In this document: in pieces, positions 9,620 through 18,439 of the stretch | Layout of the letters: each line of letters starts with the position of its first letter | How positions within the stretch are numbered: position 1 is the stretch's first letter | Source of the DNA: Leptospira abararensis | GTDB taxonomy: Bacteria > Spirochaetota > Leptospiria > Leptospirales > Leptospiraceae | Assembly (NCBI RefSeq): GCF_016918735.1 | Contig: NZ_JAFFPR010000050.1 | Location: 186,001-250,000, forward strand | Direction of reading: 5' to 3' | Length of the DNA: 64,000 nt | Made by a program: the position numbers and the translations under genes | Notes under the pieces: model-generated | Told to the model about the DNA's origin: nothing | Databases searched by the model: none | What the model saw: only the letters and a program-made list of their open reading frames with translations

Positions 9620-10445
9620 AAACTTATTAACGGCAAGTTCAAAAAAATCCTTCGTTTTGATTCTTGTTTTTTTTATTTTTGGTTGCTCCAGTTTTGCCAG
9701 CAAAATCAAACTCATAGATTCATCCGCATCTTTGGCATTTTTTGAAGTGGGGGAAGAGGAGTGGCGAAAAATTTTTCCAACAGAAATTTCTAAACTTAGT
9801 ATAGATAAAAAAAACTTTGTCGAGTTACCTCGAGTATTAAAATCAATCCAATACAAACGTGGTGTCCTGGCCTATGAAGACTGGGATATTTTGGTTCCAG
9901 AAAGTTATCTTCCTGAAATACAAAAGTTTGCTGAGAAGGTAGCTACAAACAAAGAACCTAAAGTTTATCTGTGTATATTTAAGTTGGATGATATCCTCTC
10001 ACCAAATGTCAAAATTTTAAAAACAAGTTTTTATATCTTAGGTACAGAAGATGGTTTGGTTTTATTATTTCATGAAATCAATACCAATATAAGTTTTCAA
10101 ACACAGTATTCGTTTGAAGATTGGGTGATTTTTAATCCATCATTAATCAAACCAATTTACAGACCAGAGCTTTGGTTGCGGGATAAAGAAAAGACCAGTC
10201 TATATAAAGATAAGTTTGCAGTCAAAAATGCAATTTATGGAAATGTTGTTGTTTATCAGATTCCAGAACTGATCCCTAATCCCCCTCTCTATCGGTATCC
10301 CAAAGAGGAAGAAATCATCGCACCGGTAGAACTATGGAAATCAGTTCCTGAAAAACTAAAAGCATTAGAGGAAATGAGAAAGAACAAACTCATTACTGAT
10401 GAAGAATACAACAGTAAGAAAACAGAGTTGTTAAAAGAATTTTAA
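9531..10445 (+). CDS. Putative lipoprotein with C-terminal SHOCT domain
   Basis: The 304-residue product has a late hydrophobic segment ending in FIFGC (C52), typical of a lipoprotein signal, and a C-terminal SHOCT motif (about residues 272-303, with ITDEEYNSKKTELL). The middle is not recognised. The only ordinary start is this ATG, which makes an unusually long n-region and overlaps the divergent thioredoxin-fold gene. No GTG, TTG or ATG occurs in frame between it and the signal core, so the real start is doubtful. It converges on cysE with a 4 bp overlap. Confidence 0.6.
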   Translation: MDCAFHFSPEIKTKAKKSITNRTTVFSVFINLLTASSKKSFVLILVFFIFGCSSFASKIKLIDSSASLAFFEVGEEEWRKIFPTEISKLSIDKKNFVELPRVLKSIQYKRGVLAYEDWDILVPESYLPEIQKFAEKVATNKEPKVYLCIFKLDDILSPNVKILKTSFYILGTEDGLVLLFHEINTNISFQTQYSFEDWVIFNPSLIKPIYRPELWLRDKEKTSLYKDKFAVKNAIYGNVVVYQIPELIPNPPLYRYPKEEEIIAPVELWKSVPEKLKALEEMRKNKLITDEEYNSKKTELLKEF

Positions 10446-11158
10446 ATTCCATCTCCATGAATGAATTCTTGAATGAATCGATCATCTTCTGGAGCATCAA
10501 TAGAAGATTTTTCTAACAGTTGCTGTTTTTCGTATAGTTTGTTAATGAGTTGCTGCTGGGTTTCAACTTTTTCCAATAGAACAGAAAAAACTTTAGCTAT
10601 TGGATCTGGCATTTGATTGTGCTCTAACATTTGTTCTACGCTATCAGATGCAGTGTCACCGGCTTTTACAACCTTACCTGGAATTCCTACGACGGTACAA
10701 CCTGCCGGAACGTTTCGCATAACAACAGATCCAGCACCCACTCGGACATGATCTTCGACAGTTATGTTTCCAAGAACCTTGGCTCCAGCGCCGATCACAA
10801 CATTTTTGCCAATCGTAGGGTGACGTTTTCCCGATTCTTTTCCTGTTCCCCCAAGGGTCACACCTTGGAAAATCAGGGAGCCGCTGCCTACAATTGCAGT
10901 CTCCCCAATCACAACTCCTGAGCCGTGATCGATAAAGACACCAGGAGCAATTTTCGCTCCAGGATGAATGTCAATACCTGTCAAAAAGCGACTAATGTAA
11001 TTGATTAGTCTCGGAATGATGGGCAGTCGAAGTTTATAGAGTAAATGCGCGAGTTTATGGAGCCATAAGGCATGTAATCCCGGGTAACAAAGAACAATTT
11101 CCAAATAGGATTTTGCTGCCGGGTCAAATTTTTTGATAATTTTTATATTTTCAAACAT
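10442..11158 (-). CDS. cysE: Serine O-acetyltransferase
   Basis: A 238-residue cytosolic enzyme that makes O-acetylserine from serine and acetyl-CoA, the first step of cysteine synthesis. The left-handed beta-helix hexapeptide repeats run from about IDIHPGAKI to GSVVMRNVPAG, including the catalytic DHGSG and the GVTLGGTG turn. The short N-terminal helical part is like the EpsC/short CysE class. The C-terminus adds a coiled-coil-like tail (about residues 185-225). The 5' UTR seems to be nearly absent (see the promoter entry). No cysK is adjacent. Confidence 0.93.
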   Translation of the reverse strand: MFENIKIIKKFDPAAKSYLEIVLCYPGLHALWLHKLAHLLYKLRLPIIPRLINYISRFLTGIDIHPGAKIAPGVFIDHGSGVVIGETAIVGSGSLIFQGVTLGGTGKESGKRHPTIGKNVVIGAGAKVLGNITVEDHVRVGAGSVVMRNVPAGCTVVGIPGKVVKAGDTASDSVEQMLEHNQMPDPIAKVFSVLLEKVETQQQLINKLYEKQQLLEKSSIDAPEDDRFIQEFIHGDGI

Positions 11159-11518
11159 TGATTAATTGGTTTTAAAATTACTGATTAGACTAGTCAACTT
11201 TTCCAAGAGTTGGGAAAGATTTAAAAGGGTAAAGACTTAAGGTTCTGTACAAAAAATTCACTTGTTCAATGGAATATAAAGTCCCCATTTGAGGAAGAAA
11301 ATTTTCACGATCTGGATTTGCAAAAAGGAATCAACTTTGCCAATTTCTAAGGAATTGACACAGATTTACCAAATGATACCGGGCTAAACTTGCATCTGAA
11401 TTAAGTTCAGATCGGATCGCGCCTTCTAAATTTCTTATAATAAATGGGTTTCTAATTGATTCTATAGTTAGCTTCTATATCCTTTCGAGTAGAAATAAAT
11501 TTCTAGGTTGTTCCGACT
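11159..11518. other. 360 bp intergenic region between cysE and the M50 protease gene
   Basis: A divergent spacer. It holds the cysE promoter on the minus strand at its left end, and on the plus strand a TTGACA (11355-11360) that lacks a convincing -10 element. No ORF, RNA gene, repeat or strong hairpin is visible. The AT-rich right part probably contains the promoter of the three-gene envelope operon. Confidence 0.5.
11169..11197 (-). promoter_or_regulatory. Predicted sigma-70 promoter of cysE
   Basis: On the minus strand TTGACT is followed after 17 bases by TAAAAC. Transcription should start about 5 bases before the cysE ATG, and no Shine-Dalgarno sequence precedes that ATG. If correct, the mRNA is leaderless or almost so. 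Confidence 0.45.
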
Positions 11519-12448
11519 TTGGAATCAAAAAAAACAATACACATTCTTCTATTCATTCTTACGTTCTTTACTCTAACCTATTCTGATATCTTTCTCAATC
11601 CTCAAGTGCCTCAAACATTAGAGAATTATAAACTTATGTTTTTTGAGAATTGGCCTTATTCGGTTTCTTTGTTATTCATTTTACTTGCACATGAAATGGG
11701 TCACTATCTTCCGGCTAGGTATTATGGGGTGAAAGCAACATTGCCCTATTTCATTCCTTTACCAGTGGGGCCGATTGGGACCATGGGTGCTGTGATTCAA
11801 ATTAAACAACAAATTCCTGATAAAAAAGTTTTATTCGACATTGGTATTGGTGGACCTACTGCCAGTTTAGTTCTCTCCGTAATTGCTTGGTTAGTGGGTA
11901 TCAGTTTATCAAAGGTTATCGAAATTCCGCCTGATTTTGATCGTTCTGGATTTCTCTTTTTTGGTGATAGCCTTTTTACCTATTTTACTACTCAGTGGAT
12001 TCTCGGTCCCATTGATCTTTCTACGATGGATATACAAGCTCACCCGCTCGCTAAAGCTGGATGGGTAGGTCTTTTGATTACAGCTGTGAATTTACTTCCG
12101 TTTGGCCAATTGGATGGTGGGCATGTCATTTATTCTATGTTTGGTGAAAGTTATCGGAATTGGATTCACCGTTTGTTTGTTTTTTTTATAATTTTCGCCC
12201 TGATCCACTTTACCTGGTTACTTTGGGGTTTTATCATTTATTATGTGGTGAAGGTAGAACATCCGTTTATCCGCGATTCGCTATCCGGCATTGGAAAATT
12301 TCGTTTTTATTTTGGAGCGGCAATGTTAGTAACTTTCCTAATCATTTTTGTGCCGAAACCGATAATCTTGGGTTCAGAATTCGAAGATTCCTCTTTACTC
12401 ATGGATATTTTTCGTCTGATAACACATAACATTGGGCTGGATTCATGA
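11519..12448 (+). CDS. Membrane metalloprotease, site-2 protease (M50) family
   Basis: A 309-residue polytopic inner-membrane zinc protease. The zinc motif HEMGH is at residues 58-62 and the third ligand lies in NLLPFGQLDGGH at 191-202. It has no PDZ domain, so it resembles the small Rip/FtsH-like M50 group rather than RseP. Such enzymes cut transmembrane substrates, often anti-sigma factors. The start is TTG with a weak AGG 11 bases upstream; the next ATG would remove the first helix. Its stop overlaps the next ATG as ATGA, so it is coupled to the beta-propeller gene. Confidence 0.88.
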   Translation: MESKKTIHILLFILTFFTLTYSDIFLNPQVPQTLENYKLMFFENWPYSVSLLFILLAHEMGHYLPARYYGVKATLPYFIPLPVGPIGTMGAVIQIKQQIPDKKVLFDIGIGGPTASLVLSVIAWLVGISLSKVIEIPPDFDRSGFLFFGDSLFTYFTTQWILGPIDLSTMDIQAHPLAKAGWVGLLITAVNLLPFGQLDGGHVIYSMFGESYRNWIHRLFVFFIIFALIHFTWLLWGFIIYYVVKVEHPFIRDSLSGIGKFRFYFGAAMLVTFLIIFVPKPIILGSEFEDSSLLMDIFRLITHNIGLDS

Positions 12449-13842
12449 TACGCATTTTATTATTATTAACATTTTTTTCCTTTGGATTATTCGCTCAGGA
12501 GAGTAAGGAATACAAACTTACAGAAAAGGCTTATGGTATCGCCTGGGATGGAATTAATTTTTGGTACATCGATACCAATCGGCGTGCAATTATTAAAATC
12601 AACGAGATCGGCGAGCAAGAAATCTTTAACTTAGGTTTAGCGAACCTTCGCGGAATTAGTTTTGATGCTCGCGAAGGGAAACTACTTGTAGTTGCCCCAA
12701 AACAGATTCTAAAACTAGATCCCAATTCCGGTGGGATTACAGATAAAATCCAAATCCCACTTTCTAATGTTGCCGGGATTGCCAGTGTCGGAAATTATTA
12801 TTACATTTTAGATTTGGATTCTGGAAAAGTACAAATTTATGATCAATCTTCTTCTCTATTGATCGGTGGTTTTTTTACAGACAGAACTAGACCACGTGAT
12901 ATCTGTTATGGGAGAGATTCTTTATGGATTTCAGACTCAGCAGATAATAGTATCTATCGTTATGATACGAAAACAGGAAAAATTACAGGATCTATTAAGA
13001 CAAACCTTCGTTCTATTCGTGGTGTTTTACTCAGTGGATCCAAACTTTGGGTTGTGGATCGTGAAAATAAAGAAATCAAAAATATTCCTTTCGTAGAAAC
13101 AGAACGTTTTATTGCATCAGGAGAAGAAGAATATAATTTAGAAGTTACATTAAAATTCAAACTTGATTCTGTTTCTTTATCAAAAGCACAAATTGCTATC
13201 CTTCATCCTCCATCGAATGAACAACAAAGAATCCGATCTGTTAAATTTTCAGATCCATCCTACCAACCAAGTTTCATTCAAAGGAATCGGGTCCAACTTA
13301 AGAAATTATCTATTGAAGATTTGCCTGGAGAACAAACAGTAAAATATAAGTTTTCTTCAAAAAACCAATTCATTAAATACTATGTTACTGATGAGTATTT
13401 GGATAAAGAAACAACATATCCAGGGGATGTGAATGCGTTTTATGAAAAACCAAATGAGGAATTAAAACTTTTACCTAGAGATTATTTAGATGCGATTTAT
13501 CAAGCGCGCCAAACGAGCATTAGCACCAATGATTTCAAGGAAAAACTGAAAGCCATCGGAGTTCCGATGCAACCGTTTCGAATGATTCGTTTTGAGAAAG
13601 GAAAACCTAAATCGATTCAAGATTCCTTATCCATATTTCTTTTGAGTTATGGTTGGATTCCTATTGCGGATTTAGGACTCGGTAGTAACACGGACAAACG
13701 ATATTTTGAAAAAAAAGAGTCTGATTTGATTTTATTTCAAAGTTTGAATTTCAAATCTTCGAGTTCTCCTGTATACTTCCGTAAAGATGCCAATTCAGAA
13801 TGGGAAAATTTACCTGCTGAAATTACTTACAAAATTAAGTAA
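12445..13842 (+). CDS. Exported beta-propeller protein
   Basis: A 465-residue protein with a clear type I signal peptide (cleavage after about LFA, residue 17). Residues 25-215 hold repeated blade-like units such as GIAWDGINFWYID, GIASVGNYYYILD and GVLLSGSKLWVVD, as in YncE/NHL-type propellers. The C-terminal half is not recognised. It overlaps the M50 gene by 4 bp and the following lipoprotein gene by 56 bp, so these three form one transcript. It may be a periplasmic scaffold or sensor for the protease; this is inference. Confidence 0.75.
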   Translation: MIRILLLLTFFSFGLFAQESKEYKLTEKAYGIAWDGINFWYIDTNRRAIIKINEIGEQEIFNLGLANLRGISFDAREGKLLVVAPKQILKLDPNSGGITDKIQIPLSNVAGIASVGNYYYILDLDSGKVQIYDQSSSLLIGGFFTDRTRPRDICYGRDSLWISDSADNSIYRYDTKTGKITGSIKTNLRSIRGVLLSGSKLWVVDRENKEIKNIPFVETERFIASGEEEYNLEVTLKFKLDSVSLSKAQIAILHPPSNEQQRIRSVKFSDPSYQPSFIQRNRVQLKKLSIEDLPGEQTVKYKFSSKNQFIKYYVTDEYLDKETTYPGDVNAFYEKPNEELKLLPRDYLDAIYQARQTSISTNDFKEKLKAIGVPMQPFRMIRFEKGKPKSIQDSLSIFLLSYGWIPIADLGLGSNTDKRYFEKKESDLILFQSLNFKSSSSPVYFRKDANSEWENLPAEITYKIK

Positions 13843-14617
13843 CGTATCCCTTCTCTTATTTTTTGCCTGCTCTGGACTAGATCAAAGATTTGCTTCTTTG
13901 TTTATGGACAGAGCCATGGAACGAGAGAATAAATTTAAGGAACTTGTAGAAACCACTTGGGTTCAATTTCCGAAATTGGGATTGTATTGTGAAAAAGAAA
14001 TTTCCTATCACAAAATTTATTGCAAAGTCCAAACAGTTCTTAGCTTTAAAAAACTTTCCGAGTATTTAGGAATTCAGATTTTTGAATCTGGCCCTCACAC
14101 AAAATTTTATTTAGAATTGAATTCCCCCTCTGAATTTGGGCATTACAATCCAGAATTTCCGGCCAAACTTCGAGAATTTCTTATTCCTGCAAAAACAAAT
14201 CCATCATTATATAAGATAACTTTACCTATTTATGAAAGTTTGGTTCGGAACACAGCTCGTGAATTTTTTATCGTTTACCAAAAATTGGATTCTAACCCGA
14301 AGTTTTATCAAAAAGAAGCAAAACGTTATTTATTGTTAGTGGAAGAAAATAGACTAGATCCCTATTATCTAGATCGATTTATTTTATTTCTTTATCCAGC
14401 TTTTACAGACAACGAAGATCCTGAAGAATCTTCTCGTTTTGTCTTTCGGAATGGAGATGAAACTATGGATGCCCAAGTGGTAAAGGAACTCGTTGGATTT
14501 TGGATTCGTAGAAAGGCGGATGGGACGGATACTGAATTTGTTTTGGGTTTGGTGGATTTACTGAAGTTGTACGATCCTGAGTTCTACAAAATCCGGACCG
14601 CACAACATTCCAACTAA
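13787..14617 (+). CDS. Putative lipoprotein of unknown function
   Basis: A 276-residue product with a signal ending in LLLFFAC (C28), consistent with lipidation. The mature part is helical and charged, without a domain I can name. The first in-frame ATG lies inside the propeller gene; no closer ATG, GTG or TTG precedes the signal core. It is last in the M50-propeller-lipoprotein operon and converges on the aminotransferase gene with a 6 bp gap. Confidence 0.65.
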   Translation: MPIQNGKIYLLKLLTKLSNVSLLLFFACSGLDQRFASLFMDRAMERENKFKELVETTWVQFPKLGLYCEKEISYHKIYCKVQTVLSFKKLSEYLGIQIFESGPHTKFYLELNSPSEFGHYNPEFPAKLREFLIPAKTNPSLYKITLPIYESLVRNTAREFFIVYQKLDSNPKFYQKEAKRYLLLVEENRLDPYYLDRFILFLYPAFTDNEDPEESSRFVFRNGDETMDAQVVKELVGFWIRRKADGTDTEFVLGLVDLLKLYDPEFYKIRTAQHSN

Positions 14618-14623
14618 TACATA

Positions 14624-15823
14624 TTAAGTTAAAATATCTTTTACGGCATCAATCACATCTTTTTCATCTGATAGTGTCATCCCGGCAAATAGGGGAAGTG
14701 AAACCGAGCGATCATACATTTGGCATGCATTTGGGTATTCCTTTCTGTTGTATTGGAATGTCTTTTTATAATAAGGGTGTTCAAAGATAGGAATGAAGTG
14801 AAGGCTTGTACCTATATTTCTTTCTTTTAGTTCTTCCACCAAACTGTCGCGACCTGATTTTGCAATTTTAGGATCCACTTCAATACGATAGAGATGCCAA
14901 CTGTGAATTCCATTCGAATCTTCTTTAGGAAGTTTGATTCCTTTTAGGGATCGAAATTCCTCATTATAATGTTTTGCAATCTCTGTTCTGCGTTCCCAAA
15001 AACTATGTGATTCTTTTAATTGTACAACACCTAACGCGGCCGCAATGTCTGTCATATTGTATTTATAACCTGCATCGACTACTTCGTAGTACCAACCAGG
15101 TCTGTTAAACGCATCACGGTTAATCCCATGAAGTCGCATTTTGCGAATTCGTTCTGCAGCTTCCTTGTGAGAAGTAGTGACCATTCCCCCTTCTCCTGTG
15201 GTAATGCCTTTGGTGGCGTAAAAACTAAATACAGTAAAGTCACCCCAGGTTCCGATCATTTTGTTTTTATGAACTGCGGGGAAAGCATGAGCTGCATCTT
15301 CGATTACATATAAATTATATTCTTTTGCAATCGCCATGAGTTCTTCCATATCGCAAGTATAACCGGCCAAATGGACAGGTAGGATGGCTTTGATATGTTT
15401 CCCTGTTTTTTTACTTTTGAGTTCTTTGCCGTTCCAAACACATTTGGTTTTGATGGTCTCTCGCAAAGTATCAGGGGTCATCAAATTGTGGATTGGATCT
15501 ACATCCGTAAGAATGGGTTCGGCTCCAAAATAACAAACCACTTCTGTTGTCGCAGTAAAGGTAACGGCACTGGTTATGGCAGCATCATTTGTCGTGAGCC
15601 CGATGGCTTCCAAAGCTAAGTGGAGACCGGCAGTCGCAGAATTCACAGCGATGGTTTCTTTGCTGCCGACAAAGTCTCCAAACTCCATCTCGAACTGTTT
15701 GACTTTGGGGCCAGACGTGACCCAGCCAGACCGTAACACTTGGGCTACTTCTTCAATCGCATCCTCAGAAATCGATGGAAGTGCAAACGGTAGGAAGGTT
15801 TTGCGAGATGTGAGCATATTCAT
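14624..15823 (-). CDS. DegT/DnrJ/EryC1/StrS-family sugar aminotransferase
   Basis: A 399-residue PLP enzyme that transaminates nucleotide-linked keto-sugars. The Schiff-base lysine is K205 in FYATKGITTGEGG, and EDAAHA (175-180) holds the Asp that contacts the pyridine nitrogen. SGWVTSGPKV at the N-terminus is a family signature. It resembles ArnB/PglE/PseC-type enzymes for surface polysaccharide or lipid A sugars. No other sugar-nucleotide gene is adjacent, so the substrate is undetermined. The first ATG is followed two codons later by a second possible start. Confidence 0.88.
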   Translation of the reverse strand: MNMLTSRKTFLPFALPSISEDAIEEVAQVLRSGWVTSGPKVKQFEMEFGDFVGSKETIAVNSATAGLHLALEAIGLTTNDAAITSAVTFTATTEVVCYFGAEPILTDVDPIHNLMTPDTLRETIKTKCVWNGKELKSKKTGKHIKAILPVHLAGYTCDMEELMAIAKEYNLYVIEDAAHAFPAVHKNKMIGTWGDFTVFSFYATKGITTGEGGMVTTSHKEAAERIRKMRLHGINRDAFNRPGWYYEVVDAGYKYNMTDIAAALGVVQLKESHSFWERRTEIAKHYNEEFRSLKGIKLPKEDSNGIHSWHLYRIEVDPKIAKSGRDSLVEELKERNIGTSLHFIPIFEHPYYKKTFQYNRKEYPNACQMYDRSVSLPLFAGMTLSDEKDVIDAVKDILT

Positions 15824-15972
15824 TTATACGACATAATCGGAAAAAATTTCCAGTCTTTTCCGCTCCCAAACTTCCTATCGACGGGATTTTTAATACCTAA
15901 ATAGGGATTTTCACCTGGCCTTTAAAAATCTACTTGTAGAGACCCACGAAGATCCCCATTCTTTCCTGGAAC

Positions 15973-17325
15973 ATGGAAGTTCCTTTTTCTGAGATTTTAA
16001 ATCGTATTTCTGTCATTGACCGCGACATTGCAGAGCTCAATCGCTTAAAGAGCCGCCTGCCAGCTGACAGACCGTACTCACCTACCATTCAACTTACATT
16101 TGATAAACAAATCAATACTCTGTTAAACGAGAGAGTTTCGTTAATGGAACTCCCGATCCTCCATCCCCCGCTTTGGTTACTTTCCAAAGAAGGATTGGAG
16201 CCATCCGCTGAACCATCGGTTCTCAAAGAAAGGAAATCATTACTTGCTGGGGATTTGTCGGTTCCTCATCCCAATGAACAAGATGTCATCAATTTCATAC
16301 GAGAAATTCCAAAGACAGAAGTGCATCTGCATTTAGAAGCTTGTGTGAACAAAGAAACTTTGAAGTTCCTGTACAAAAAGAACGGAATCGAAGTCACCGA
16401 CAAAGAGTTTGAAGATAAATACAATTTTAAGGATCTAAATGGTTTCATTCAGGTATTTTTCTTTGTGCAAGGATCTGTGAAAGAAGCATCTGACCTTGGG
16501 TATTTTATCGATAGTTTAGCCGATTATTTACGTTCAAATAACATTATCTATTGCGAAGCGTTTTTTGCTCCCTCTAAGTTCATTCAAAATGGTTTGGATT
16601 TTGATGAAATGGTAGATGTGATGGTGAATCGGATTCGTCAAATCGAAACCAAGGATGGAATCACCATTCGATTGTTAGTGGATGTTTCTCGATCCTTTGG
16701 CCCTGAAAATGCAATGAACAATCTCAAACGAGTTTTGGGATTAAAACAGAAAGAAGTCATTGGAATTGGACTTGGTGGTGCGGAACTTATGGGCCCTGCC
16801 AAAGATTATTCCGAAGTGTTTAAAGTCGCACGTGAATCTGGTTTGCGCTGTGTGGCTCACTCTGGCGAAGATGACGGACCATGGGCGATTTGGGATGCGG
16901 TAAACCTATGTAAGGCGGAAAGGATTGGGCACGGCACTTCTGCCATCCAAGATCCGGAACTAGTCCGTTATATGAAAGAAAACAAAATCCCTATTGAGAT
17001 TTGTGTGACTTCGAATGTTTTTACTGGAAAATATGTTCGTAAGGAACAAAACCACCCGGTTCGTTATTATTATGACCAGGGACTGATGTTGTGTATCAAT
17101 ACAGATGATCCAGATATCTTTAATGTAAATTTAACTTACGAATTCTTTAAACTCTATCGCTTTTTGGATTTTTCTATCGATGAAATCATTGATTTGGTGA
17201 GACAAGGTGTGCTTTGTACCTTCCATCCAGAAAAAGATTCTTTATGGAAATCTATGGAAGAAAAAATCGATTTAATCAAATTGAAATACAATTTGGTTTC
17301 CGAGAAACAAATTGCAGCTGTTTAG
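15973..17325 (+). CDS. Adenosine deaminase family protein with N-terminal extension
   Basis: A 450-residue zinc hydrolase of the adenosine/AMP deaminase superfamily. Motifs in order: HLHLE (118-122), HSGED (296-300), IGHGT (318-322), SNV (347-349) and NTDDP (376-380), giving all zinc ligands and the catalytic Glu and Asp. Usual bacterial Add proteins have about 340 residues. Here about 110 residues precede the barrel, the first 55 looking like a helical hairpin. The substrate could be adenosine, adenine or another aminopurine; the sequence does not decide. A single-gene unit. Confidence 0.85.
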   Translation: MEVPFSEILNRISVIDRDIAELNRLKSRLPADRPYSPTIQLTFDKQINTLLNERVSLMELPILHPPLWLLSKEGLEPSAEPSVLKERKSLLAGDLSVPHPNEQDVINFIREIPKTEVHLHLEACVNKETLKFLYKKNGIEVTDKEFEDKYNFKDLNGFIQVFFFVQGSVKEASDLGYFIDSLADYLRSNNIIYCEAFFAPSKFIQNGLDFDEMVDVMVNRIRQIETKDGITIRLLVDVSRSFGPENAMNNLKRVLGLKQKEVIGIGLGGAELMGPAKDYSEVFKVARESGLRCVAHSGEDDGPWAIWDAVNLCKAERIGHGTSAIQDPELVRYMKENKIPIEICVTSNVFTGKYVRKEQNHPVRYYYDQGLMLCINTDDPDIFNVNLTYEFFKLYRFLDFSIDEIIDLVRQGVLCTFHPEKDSLWKSMEEKIDLIKLKYNLVSEKQIAAV

Positions 17326-17369
17326 GTTTTGTTCGTATTTTTTTAATTATATATAGTTCCTACGATTCA

Positions 17370-18275
17370 TTAGGTACTTTCTTGGCTTAAAACAAAACCT
17401 GCATCTCGAGCAGGTGTAATTCCAAAAAAACGTTTGTACTCTCGGCTAAATTGCGAGGGGCTTTCGTATCCAACTCGAAGTGCTGCTGATACCGCATTCA
17501 TGCCATCATGTGTCATCAGAGCTTTGGCTTTGTGTAATCTCACATTTTTTATGTACTGCAAAGGTGAGGAATTCGTTACGGCCTTAAAACAAGCATGAAA
17601 GGTAGAAACACTCATACCGGCATAAATTGCTAAGGTATTTACATTCAGATCCTCTGAAAATGCTTCGTGAATTTTATCCAGTGCCCTAGCGATCATGAAG
17701 AAACGCCGATTCTGGTAGGCCATGGCACGTAATGCTTCCCCGTTTTCCCCATAGGTGACCCGATACAGTAATTCTTTTAAGATGATTGGGCCTAGAATGG
17801 GAGCATCCTGTGTTGAGGCCATCGCTTGCATCAGCCGCAAGTAAGTATCAGCAATCGGTTCGGTCATTTTTGCGGTATGGATTCCTGAGGGTACATTTTC
17901 TGATGCCGTGTTGTCTTCGTCGGGAGACTGGAGAATCTGCGCGATTGTTTCCGGTGTAATGCGTATGGATAGACCCAATGTGGGGGAGGTAGGAGTTGCC
18001 AACATCTCACATTCTACAGGTAAGGGCACCGAGATTATCAGATAATGGGAAGGATCCAATACGAAAGACTTGTCTCCGAGAAAAATCCTTTTCTGGCCTT
18101 CTGCCAGGAATACCAACATGGCTCCATAAGCTTTGGGTTCTCTTGGTGTTGATAAGGTGGCTCGGTAGATTGAGACAGATTCGCCTAACGGTGATATCAG
18201 TGCAGGTTTAGGAACCAATTGATCGTAAAGTTTCCGTATTTCTTGGTTTTTCGCCAGAATCAATTTTGAGTCCAT
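17370..18275 (-). CDS. AraC-family transcriptional regulator
   Basis: A 301-residue regulator with an N-terminal AraC_N (YqhC-like) sensor domain (about residues 20-170) and two C-terminal helix-turn-helix units (about 200-295) with the typical AALRVGYESPSQFSREYKRFFGITP pattern in part. GGAGGAAAT directly precedes this ATG, so an in-frame ATG six codons upstream is rejected. It is divergent from the aldo-keto reductase operon. YqhC-type regulators control aldehyde-reducing enzymes in E. coli, which fits its neighbours. It probably activates the operon in response to an aldehyde or similar electrophile (inference). Confidence 0.88.
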   Translation of the reverse strand: MDSKLILAKNQEIRKLYDQLVPKPALISPLGESVSIYRATLSTPREPKAYGAMLVFLAEGQKRIFLGDKSFVLDPSHYLIISVPLPVECEMLATPTSPTLGLSIRITPETIAQILQSPDEDNTASENVPSGIHTAKMTEPIADTYLRLMQAMASTQDAPILGPIILKELLYRVTYGENGEALRAMAYQNRRFFMIARALDKIHEAFSEDLNVNTLAIYAGMSVSTFHACFKAVTNSSPLQYIKNVRLHKAKALMTHDGMNAVSAALRVGYESPSQFSREYKRFFGITPARDAGFVLSQEST

Positions 18276-18370
18276 ATTTCCTCCGAAAATCAATCTCTCA
18301 TCACAAATAGAAAAAGCCGCTATTTTTTAGACGCTGCGAGAAACAGGCAATAGTTCCCCAGGAATGTGTA

Positions 18371-18409
18371 TTGTCCAGTTTTTTGAAATGGATTAAGATA
18401 ATGATCATT
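18371..18409 (+). promoter_or_regulatory. Predicted promoter and palindrome upstream of the aldo-keto reductase operon
   Basis: TTGTCC and TAAGAT are separated by 17 bases. The perfect 10-base palindrome AATGATCATT (18400-18409) starts right after the -10 element, where a regulator could act. The palindrome is short, so chance is possible. Confidence 0.35.
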
Positions 18410-18439
18410 AAATCAGAAAAAACGAAAGGGAGATTTACA

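Noticed and set aside
9620..9856. Upstream extension of the thioredoxin-fold gene on the minus strand
   Set aside because: It is antisense to the SHOCT lipoprotein coding region, while the signal peptide starts at 9619.
11355..11382. Promoter for the M50 operon from TTGACA
   Set aside because: No acceptable -10 element at 16-18 bases; the distance to the start codon is also large.
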